A stretch of DNA of 64,000 nt, from positions 14,940,263 to 15,004,262 of the forward strand of contig OY848918.1 in NCBI GenBank assembly GCA_963693285.1. Reading direction: 5' to 3'. Source of the DNA: Xestospongia muta (taxonomy: Eukaryota; Porifera; Demospongiae; Haplosclerida; Petrosiidae). The translations under genes and the position numbers were made by a program. Under the pieces are notes generated by a model. The model made no database searches. It had not been told where the DNA came from and was given only the letters and a program-made list of their open reading frames with translations. Numbering within the stretch: the first letter of the stretch is position 1; every line of letters starts with the position of its first letter. This document shows, one piece after another, positions 36,728 to 51,500 of this stretch.

Positions 36728-36830
36728 TTCAAAGTAAAACAAAAGTCATAGTAAAAAAAAGACAAAAACGATACCATAATGCGTGGGATTGTCATGGAAA
36801 CCTTTCATGTGCCACAGCAATTAATAATTA

Positions 36831-37022
36831 GGGCTGTCATTTGTTGGTTTGTCACTTGTGGACAGTTGTAGAGGTGGTAGGGGATATGAGAGTATAAGAT
36901 ACAGAGGTGTGAAGTACATTTAGTCATTTTTCACATTGTCATTTTCATTTATAAAATGACAATAAACATATTATGGCTTCACATTAGTATATAAAGAGCA
37001 AACTTTAGAGAGCAGCAGCAGA
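36831..37022. repeat. Terminal repeat copy 1
   Basis: About 190 bp, from ggctgtcatttgttgg to just before the capsid start. It contains a perfect 11-bp hairpin (36935-36945 with 36953-36963, loop catttat) and a TATA box. Confidence 0.85.
36988..36996 (+). promoter_or_regulatory. TATA box of the left capsid gene
   Basis: tatataaag lies 27 bp before the ATG at 37023. The same box is intact in terminal repeat copy 2 (near 37948) but altered (tatatgaag) in copy 3, next to the right capsid gene. Confidence 0.55.
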
Positions 37023-37646
37023 ATGAGCGTGGGAACTTCTGGAGGTGGAGCTCAAGCAGATGGGGCTGATCCCCATTTTATACAACAACAAGGAGGCTGG
37101 CAAAAAACTTCTGGAGACCCAGGATTCACCTATGCTCAAGATTTTATGTACCCAGTTGCAAGACAAATATCAATCACCAATACCTATGCAGTAAATACAA
37201 CTGAAACTTGGGATTTAGATGAAATATCAGATTACATACCAACTGCAACTACATTTCAAAACTACAAAATCAACTATCTAGAAGAAATTTGGATAGCTGA
37301 TCAATTAACCATATCAGGTCCTACATTAACAGACATATCAAACGCAACACTATATATAGCACCTTGGAACAGATCATTTTCCGTAAGTGGAACTGCAGAT
37401 ATAGGGGGAATAGCCGGAGCAATACCAGGATGTTTAGCAAAAGACTTATTCTTCAACAACACTACAAACTCAGGAGCAACATCAATACAACCACACGATT
37501 CTCTATTAAAAGTCAAAGTTGACAATCCAAAGTTCGCAGTAATATCACACAATTCAAACAAAGGTGGTGCAAACAACGAAGGTCAATTATACTCATCAGT
37601 ACCCTTATCATTATTGAACGATGACGGACAAGACACAACAGTATGA
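37023..37646 (+). CDS. Capsid-like protein, left copy
   Basis: An intact 207-codon frame starting MSVGTSGGGAQADGADPHF. It has a Gly/Gln-rich start, then alternating short beta segments (ITNTYAVNTTETWDL, FQNYKINYLEEIWIA, ATLYIAPWNRSFSV), which look like a single jelly-roll shell protein as in small single-stranded DNA viruses. The arginine-rich tail usual for circovirus capsids is absent. It overlaps the following rep start by 26 bp in the same orientation. The right-hand copy differs at only about six residues. The capsid role is inferred from secondary-structure pattern and from the neighbouring rep, not from a match. Confidence 0.6.
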   Translation: MSVGTSGGGAQADGADPHFIQQQGGWQKTSGDPGFTYAQDFMYPVARQISITNTYAVNTTETWDLDEISDYIPTATTFQNYKINYLEEIWIADQLTISGPTLTDISNATLYIAPWNRSFSVSGTADIGGIAGAIPGCLAKDLFFNNTTNSGATSIQPHDSLLKVKVDNPKFAVISHNSNKGGANNEGQLYSSVPLSLLNDDGQDTTV

Positions 37647-37775
37647 AACTACTTCAGGATCACGTTATGGCCACACAAAGACATACCAGCAGCAAACACA
37701 GTCAAGTACATGTTCAGAGTCCTCTGCAGGGTCAATATCACGTTCAGTGGAATCAGATGGGAACAGATATACCTT
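37621..37775 (+). pseudogene. 5' fragment of rep, left copy
   Basis: Begins MTDKTQQYETTSGSRYG, overlapping the capsid stop, and follows the right-hand rep for about 48 codons. It then runs into the junction and stops (TGA). None of the Rep motifs are included. Confidence 0.75.
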
Positions 37776-37776
37776 G

Positions 37777-37987
37777 TGAGCTGTCATTTGTTGGTTTGTC
37801 ACTTGTGGACAGTTGGTATAAGTTGGTAGGGTTATGAGAGTATAAGATACAGAGTAGTAAAGTACATTTAGTCATTTGTCACATTGTCATTTTCATTTAT
37901 AAAATGACAATAAACATATTATGGCTTCACATTAGTATATAAAGAGCAAATTTTAGAGAGCAGCAGCAGAACGAGCGTGGGAACTTC
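37777..37987. repeat. Terminal repeat copy 2, internal
   Basis: Runs from gagctgtcatttgttgg to gcgtgggaacttct, so it includes the capsid start region; the ATG there has become ACG. The 11-bp hairpin is at 37883-37893/37901-37911. It forms a ~200-bp inverted pair with copy 3 (39590-39797), bounding a 2.0-kb unit. The last codons of rep run into it. Confidence 0.85.
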
Positions 37988-39002
37988 TATATGCATTGAA
38001 TACCATGCAACCATATTTAACTTCAATGAAGGTTTTACCTTCACATCCACATATACGCTTAAAATTCTGTATATTTTCACTATCAGTTGATGAATTTGGT
38101 GCGACAGGATCATCTATGACTACGATAGGTTCATTGTCATATCCATCGAAGTATCTAGTTAAACCTCCACCTTTAAAATAGTAATCTAAATTGTAAAGTT
38201 TTTTAATTGTGTAGAGTATTTTATTAACAGTTGTAGTTTTACCACACTCAGTTTTACCCCAAATATACAACACTTGTGTCATATGTTCTTTATGAGGTCT
38301 GTACCTCATTAGTTTCGCAATCTGCTGTGTCATCCCCGGATACTTTTGAATAATCTGGCTTTGTCTTTGACCTTCCATTACTAGTTTCAAGACTTTGTCT
38401 GACTTTGTACAAGCTGGCTTCTTTTGTGAGTGCTGGTACTTCTGCGGCTCTCTTTCTATTTCTAGATAGTTTTGTCCCTTGTCTTTCAAGTACCTCTTGT
38501 AGTTTTCCACAGACTGCAATATTGTTTGCGCTCCGTATTTCATAGTCACCGGTTTTATCCAATCTGCAATAGCTTTCACACACTCTGGCAATTGCGACCC
38601 TGTTATATCCCTCTGCGCTTTCAGGTACACATGGAAGTGATCCCTCCTCACGTGGTTGCAATCATTGTGTACTTGACTGCATAGTGCATAATCGATCTAG
38701 TTCCTGTCCTTCTGTAGTGCCATCATAAATTGTTTGGGTTTCATCATATGTTTGTATACTGTTAGTGCCCAGTGCCTGGATCTGTATCCCTTTAGGACTC
38801 GTATACTGTGCTCTGTTTCGTTTATACTTTTGGACATCTGAGACAGTGAGATATATCTGTCCCCATCTGATTCCACTGAACGCGATATTGACCCTGCAGA
38901 GGACTCTGAACATGTACTTGACTGTGATTGCTGCTGGTATGTCTTTGTGTGGCCATAACGTGATCCTGAAGTAGTTTCATACTGTTGTGTCTTGTCCGTC
39001 AT
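37953..39002 (-). pseudogene. CRESS-DNA-virus-type Rep (HUH endonuclease plus SF3 helicase), broken
   Basis: One reading frame over 349 codons, interrupted by a single TAG at 38697-38699. Upstream of the stop lie a Ser/Gln-rich N-terminus and a segment with HWALTVY, a candidate motif I. Downstream lie HFHVYL (HUH motif II), YKRYLKDKG (motif III region with the catalytic-type Tyr; the Lys spacing is atypical), WGKTECGKTTT (Walker A), YFDGYDNEPIVVIDDP (Walker B, the form seen in CRESS Reps) and a motif C region ending MVFNA without the usual Ser-Asn. The final residues come from the terminal repeat, so the true C-terminus is probably lost. Rep starts rolling-circle replication in such viruses. 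This copy looks inactive. Order and spacing favour CRESS Rep over parvovirus NS1. Confidence 0.75.
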
Positions 39003-39600
39003 CGTTCAATAATGATAAGGGTGCTGATGAGTATAATTGACCTTCGTTGTTTGCACCACCTTTGTTTGAATTGTGTGATATTACTGCGAACTTTGGATTG
39101 TCAACTTTGACTTTTAATAGAGAATCGTGTGGTTGTATTGATGTTGCTCCTGAGTTTGTAGTGTTGTTGAAGAATAAGTCTTTTGCTAAACATCCTGGTA
39201 TTGCTCCGGCTATTCCCCCTATATCTGCAGTTCCACTTACGGAAAATGATCTGTTCCAAGGTGCTATATATAGTGTTGCGTTTGATATGTCTGTTAATGT
39301 AGGACCTGATATGGTTAATTGATAGGCTATCCAAATTTCTTCTAGATAGTTGATTTTGTAGTTTTGAAATGTAGTTGCAGTTGGTATGTAATCTGATATT
39401 TCATCTAAATCCCAAGTTTCAGTTGTATTTACTGCATAGGTATTGGTGATTGATATTTGTCTTGTAACTGGGTACATAAAATCTTGAGTATAGGTGAATC
39501 CTGGGTCTCCAGAAGTTTTTTGCCAGCCTCCTTGTTGTTGTATAAAATGGGGATCAGCCCCACCTGCTTGAGCTCCACCTCCAGAAGTTCCCACGTTCAT
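38977..39600 (-). CDS. Capsid-like protein, right copy
   Basis: An intact 207-codon frame, inverted relative to the left copy and about 97% identical to it at protein level (changes such as S2N, D13G and A39T by my count). It lies directly upstream of, and overlaps by 26 bp, the rep start at 39002, so capsid and rep are collinear on the minus strand; most CRESS viruses are ambisense. The frame is open but its TATA box is altered. Function as for the left copy. Confidence 0.6.
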   Translation of the reverse strand: MNVGTSGGGAQAGGADPHFIQQQGGWQKTSGDPGFTYTQDFMYPVTRQISITNTYAVNTTETWDLDEISDYIPTATTFQNYKINYLEEIWIAYQLTISGPTLTDISNATLYIAPWNRSFSVSGTADIGGIAGAIPGCLAKDLFFNNTTNSGATSIQPHDSLLKVKVDNPKFAVISHNSNKGGANNEGQLYSSAPLSLLNDDGQDTTV

Positions 39601-39797
39601 TCTGCTGCTGCTCTCTAAAGTTTGCTCTTCATATACTAATGTGAAGCTATAATATGTTTATTGTCATTTTATAAATGAAAATGACAATGTGACAAATGAC
39701 TAAATGTACTTCACACCTCTGTATCTTATACTCTCATATCCCTCTACCACCTGTACCAACTGTCCACAAGTGACAAACCAATAAATGACAGCCCCAT
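39590..39797. repeat. Terminal repeat copy 3, right end
   Basis: The reverse complement of copies 1 and 2, carrying the same hairpin at 39660-39670/39678-39688. It ends in aaatgacagcccc. Confidence 0.85.
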
Positions 39798-39824
39798 GAG
39801 CTGTCATTTGTTGGTTTGTCACTT
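39768..39824. repeat. Palindromic junction of two terminal-repeat ends
   Basis: Two 25-base arms (39768-39792 and 39800-39824) are reverse complements with one mismatch and a 7-base loop (cccatga). The right arm is the first 25 bases of a further terminal repeat that stops there. It looks like a head-to-head junction of element ends. Confidence 0.8.
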
Positions 39825-39963
39825 ATAAATGCATCTTCATAATATACTACAAACTACTTTTATAAGTTCATTTCAGAACCCCTACTATATAAGTATGAAG
39901 AAGCATGTTTTTTAAAAATATTAATACTACATTTAAGAGTACAATGCAACATTATTAAATACA

Positions 39964-39994
<31 letters not shown>

Positions 39995-41100
39995 GCACTT
40001 ATTGTAATTCTTTTTAAAAAATAAATGTATAATAAAAGACTAGATTAGATTAAAACTATGTATGTATCACAATAATTTGTTAAACAATGTCATTTTAGTT
40101 AAAGGAAGATAAAATAATTAAGTAGTCATGAAATTTTTAATATAATTAAAAATATAATGTGGTTTTAATTCTACACAATAAAATATCTAATAGATTGTAG
40201 GGCATTGTTGGGAAAATATGTAAAATCACTTTAGACATTGCTCAATGTTAGTTCTGCTTTATTGTCCATCAGAATACACTACTGATGTACAATAGTTTGG
40301 TGCTTGATATACTTCATTGTCAATATGCACAAGGACTAATAGAATAACCTTCTGTTGCAGTCATGTGTTAGACTGAGCAAATGTAGGGCTATCTACAAAA
40401 CAGTACCCATTAGTAGTTGTAATAGTTTTACTTACAATATATTGATAATGTGAATTTTTCAGTATCTGATCCTTCAGAGTTAGTTAGTGGATGTGGTTAT
40501 TATAGTGATCCCTTTACACAAATTAGGTCACAAATGTTTTGCCAGAAGTGGTCCCTTATTGCAAATCAGGTCACATTTATGTGCTTTTTCTTATATCTTT
40601 ATCAGTGACTTTGGAGTATAAGAAAATTAACTGCATTAATAACAAAAGAATATCTATAATGACAAATTATGTTAATGTATTATTTAAGTATAGGTATCCG
40701 ATCAGCTTATTTTATGGGATCATACTATAAATAGCCAGTGATACTCTTATTAATAATGTATATGATTGTATATCATAATGCATAGTTGCAAAGAAGTGTA
40801 CATATCTGTAGTCTTTACTAATATTGTAATATTGATAATTTATCTGGAAATTGTGGATTAAATAAGAATACAGATCAAATGAAACCCTCTATAATTTTAA
40901 ATTTACCATAGTATATTCATGGCCCAGTTGTCAAGTATTAATATTAAATAATTATTATAAGTATTTAAGGAAATATCTTTATAAATATATGTATATTTAA
41001 ATAGATAATACATAGGTAATTATCAACATTAAGGTATGTAACAGAAACTGTTGATAAAATAATATTATGGAATACATGAACATAATTAACTAAAATCAAA
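39825..41100. other. Intergenic with (CATA)n tract
   Basis: Contains a cata microsatellite (39959-39992). The rest is AT-rich, without a recognised gene. Confidence 0.5.
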
Positions 41101-45802
<4,702 letters not shown>

Positions 45803-45845
45803 ATTCTTAATATACTTACTCAACACAACTTGAACTCGTGTAAAA
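45803..45845. promoter_or_regulatory. Divergent promoter between PSMC6 and a small gene
   Basis: Only 43 bp separate the PSMC6 start codon (minus) from the ATG at 45846 (plus), so both 5' leaders must be very short or overlap. No TATA box is seen. Confidence 0.5.
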
Positions 45846-46231
45846 ATGGAGGGGCAAAAGCAGAGGGACGGGTTTAATATTTTAACCCTTTGTTGCCTAG
45901 TAATGACAGATTGGGCGGAGCTTACACTTGAAAGTCACAACAATAAGAGCTCTTGTGCCATTATAAGAATTTTAAATCATTTTATAATAGATTATTCTGG
46001 AAACTTTGTTAAGGAAAACGAGATTATATCTATTACAAAGGATTTGCAATCTTTAAAACTCAGGTAGGTGGAGCTTAAGTGATACTATTTTTAATGTACA
46101 ATATATGGTACACATTGTATGTTAAGTATTTTTTTACTGTTTTTTGAGGCCCAGTAACTAGAATACCTTGTCCTGTATCTTGTGTACTGTTATTGAAGGC
46201 CACTGACATTACATTGGTAAGCAACATATGA
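45846..46231 (+). CDS. Small two-exon gene of unknown function
   Basis: Exon 1 (45846-46063) begins MEGQKQRDGFNILTLCCLVM. Its donor (ctcag|gtaggt) can be joined to 46162-46231 (acceptor actag), giving 95 residues that end KATDITLVSNI. The first exon is mixed hydrophobic and charged, and I recognise no domain. The second exon also has an internal donor (cattg|gtaagc) that could lead into the ZC3H11A region, so this could instead be a coding-looking 5' leader of the next gene. Its position at a divergent promoter favours real transcription. Confidence 0.45.
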
Positions 46232-46389
46232 TCTGGCTTACACAAATATGACTATTGTTTGATGTGGGTGTAAGTTTGCTAAAGTTGTCTTTGTAATAGT
46301 TACTATTTTGACCTAATATCTGATCTATTTACATAATACATATTTGTTTCTCTGTTTCTATTATTTTCTGTATAGGAATACTTGTTGTC

Positions 46390-48348
<1,959 letters not shown>

Positions 48349-48460
48349 CAATTGACTGATTCATAATTATTTGTCTTTTAATGTATTTTCCTAAAAGATA
48401 CGGTGTTAACCTAATACAACGTATAAATTCAATATTTCATTTCCGGTGTTGTTCTAGTCG

Positions 48461-48468
48461 TATAAAGA
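48461..48468 (+). promoter_or_regulatory. Candidate TATA box of GTF2A1
   Basis: tataaaga lies 50 bp upstream of the ATG. A second tataaaag at 48488 is too close to the ATG to set a leader. Confidence 0.3.
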
Positions 48469-48510
48469 GAAGTGACCAGCCAGTCAGTATAAAAGAGAGC
48501 GAAAGAGAAG

Positions 48511-51500
48511 ATGAGTTCTGGACAGACGAGTCTAGAGCAAATGGTAAGAACAGGACTAAATCAGAAACAAAAGTCTGTCATAAACTATCTGTAATCAATT
48601 ATTAGTTGGTATTGACACAGTCGTATGTCGTTATATTAGTACGTCAATAGCATGTCATTTCGTAATAGTTAAAGTTAGTAGTGATGTAGTTGTACGAGCA
48701 TATCTGTTTACATAACTTTAATATGAACAGAAAGATGTGTGTATGTGTTATACTTTTCTCTATTGTTAGTTAGGTGTATACAAATGGGTAGTGGATGATG
48801 TTTTGAAAAATGTGAGAGAAGATTTTCTCAATGAAGGTGTTGACACACAAGTGTTAGAGGATTTGAAACAGGTATATGAGGAACATGAAATAATTTTACT
48901 TAGTCAATATATGTTAGTTTGTATAATGAAAGCTGTCATATTATGACGGTGCATAAATCGAGTATTTTGTCTATCAGTAATAACAGTAGTAGACATATTG
49001 AGCATTTTATGTCTTTTCTCTACAACTTCTTGGACAAAATAGAGGTTGCCATATGTAATGTGTAGTACAGTGTATGTATATATACTGGCCTAACCCTGAC
49101 ACTGAGTGGGTCATTGCTCTTAGCAACTCCCACACATTTAATTATTTAGTTGTTCATGAACTCTATCCTATTGTAGTTATGGGAGAGTAAACTAGTTCAA
49201 AGTGGAGCATTAAGTCGTCCTGTAAAAAATATTGCAGAGCATCACTCATCTAAAGATCAAACATCAGAAAAACAAAAGGCTCAACAACAACAACAATCTA
49301 GAGCACATGTAAGTACATGTACAATATCGATTTGTACTTTGAATATTATAGTCATTTTTGGAAGTTCCAAATAATGAGCACCATTGGGACAATTGTTTAT
49401 AAAGAGGTGTCCTTGCATCAGAGATTGTATCAACATATTCACAACATATTGTGTTTCTGTTGATAAATTATTTTAGTAATTGCTTTTTGTTTATTAAAGA
49501 ATCGCCGAACAAGTTAAGATTAAACAAAATATCATTAAGATTAATATGTAATTAATAAAATAGCTTTCTGTTATTTAATGATACAGATATTGCTATAAGG
49601 GACAGGTTTTCGTTATTTTGACGACTATAATGTTGGCAGAAGCTGGATCTGTTCAAATACATTATCTTGAGTTACAAAACTGAGGAGCTTCAATTAGAGC
49701 ACTCACAATAGAACAAATTGTAATCATTGGGTGCTACAGTGTATGTGTGTTTGTTAGTTGTTACTTTCGTCACACTTGAAAGTCACATATAACAATACAA
49801 TAAAATGATGCAAGTGGGCATGCAAGTATATGTAGATATCACAAGCTTCAAAACAATCTTAGAATTACCTGACACACTAAGTATGCCAGGTGTAAAAATT
49901 GTTATTCTTTATGAAGCCCTAGTGGAATCAATTAGACATAATTACTATCCACTATTGGAAGTAATTAACATTAATGATAATTGTTTGGGACAATATAAAC
50001 TGCCCATTAATTAGAATACAGATGTGTCCATTCTGTTACAAAGTATTGTACATTATGTACTGAGAAAGGGTATATAGGCTTTATTTTGTCAGGACAACTA
50101 ATGCTATACATTGTTGTAAACAAACATTGCATACAATACAACAAACAATGTGAAGAGTCAATAACAACTGCCAATCAATTAACACTTAAAGGACGACACC
50201 CACTTTAATTAAACTATTGATAAAAACAGCAATGAATATGCTCTTTTAAACTATTAGTGGATTCTTTGTTTTTATAGTCTCCAGGTCTATTTTTACAAAA
50301 GATCAAGAATGCTTTATGGAATGTGGGTACTTATCTTTGCAATTAAGGCTTGAAAAGGCCAATGTGGCGTCCAAACCTTGGCATATCCAGGAAACCTCAT
50401 ACAATGAAAACTTATTTGCTTCAACAGAATACTTTGTTTGACAAACACAAAACTTGTTATGCAACTGTCGCCATCATAGCAGACATAGTTAAGCTATACC
50501 GGAGTTTTAAAGAAACATGGTAGCATTACTTTAGAGCACAAATATTCAGATGATCATCAAAGCAGCTCAATGTTGTAAGGACATTTAGTGGATTTCTATC
50601 TGTCAAATGCAATGACTCTCATATGTTTACAGTACCAAGGATTAATTTAATAAAAGCCGAAAATTGAAAATTGGCAGACAAAGCTCAAGGAGTTACAGAC
50701 AGAAATACTTACCTCAAAGCCTTTGTCGTGGATTTGTGATGTTGCATTGATGTCATGAATTCATGGCAACTGTCCTCTAAGGGTTAACAACAACAAAGTC
50801 CCTGACGAATAAATGTGATTGTCTTGATATTCTAACCAGAGACCTCATTAGTAGACATGGTAAACAAAAATAGAGTCCTCACCTAGTGGACTATTATGAG
50901 ATATGATATTCCACTGTTACAATTGTGTTACAATAAATTGATCATCATAAACATGTCAATGACAGCTAGAGGCACATATACCTATACAGTACCTAACTAT
51001 AAAGTGTTATTAAAGAGACACTAGATGAGAAATGACTTATTTTGGAATGTCTTCTAAATTTCTATACAAGCGATTCACATATAAGTTGATAAGATATTCC
51101 ATTTTAACTTTGTGTCACCTTTATAGAGAGGTGTTTGCTGACAGTTCATAGAGGTTACACTGTACATAGTATCTATATTAAATGAATAATATGTCTAAAT
51201 GAACCTTATATCTAGAAAGAACCATTTTGTTGTGGTATGTCTTAAACAGAGAGTCAATGAAATGCTATCATTTTAACACTCTGTACTGTTTGTTGTTGAT
51301 CTCTGACTTAATATAGTTACATAGCTAACTATGTACATGTTAGAATTTGTTTGATAAGGTCAACCATGTCAAATATGTATTAAAGATTTAATAAATCATT
51401 CATGCTATTTATAAAGATATTTACATTGGATCTATTGTCCACATTGAACTTGATCCTTTGATTAAAGTCTAATATACCTGGCTATTTGTTGTTCTCTAGC

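Larger units (their letters stand above)
36831..37775 (+). mobile_element. Left arm of a CRESS-Rep/capsid element (TIR, capsid gene, rep start)
   Basis: Runs from the terminal repeat (ggctgtcatttgttgg) through a complete capsid-like gene into the first 51 codons of rep, where a TGA at 37773-37775 ends the frame at a junction with another terminal repeat. It is the inverted counterpart of 39794 back to about 38870, with high identity. It starts about 100 bp upstream of the GABA-B-like start codon, on the far side of its promoter region. Confidence 0.85.

Noticed and set aside
37301..37576. 91-codon frame antisense to the capsid-like gene (also at 39047-39322)
   Set aside because: Identical in both copies only because the sense gene is nearly identical. 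No start context or domain.
37953..39002. Parvovirus NS1 as the source of the Rep
   Set aside because: A Walker B of the DGYDN...VIDDP form and a short helicase fit CRESS Reps better. NS1 usually has an EE Walker B and is much longer.
36831..39826. Helitron
   Set aside because: An HUH-like motif is present, but the helicase is SF3, not the SF1 type of Helitrons, and the ends are long inverted repeats.
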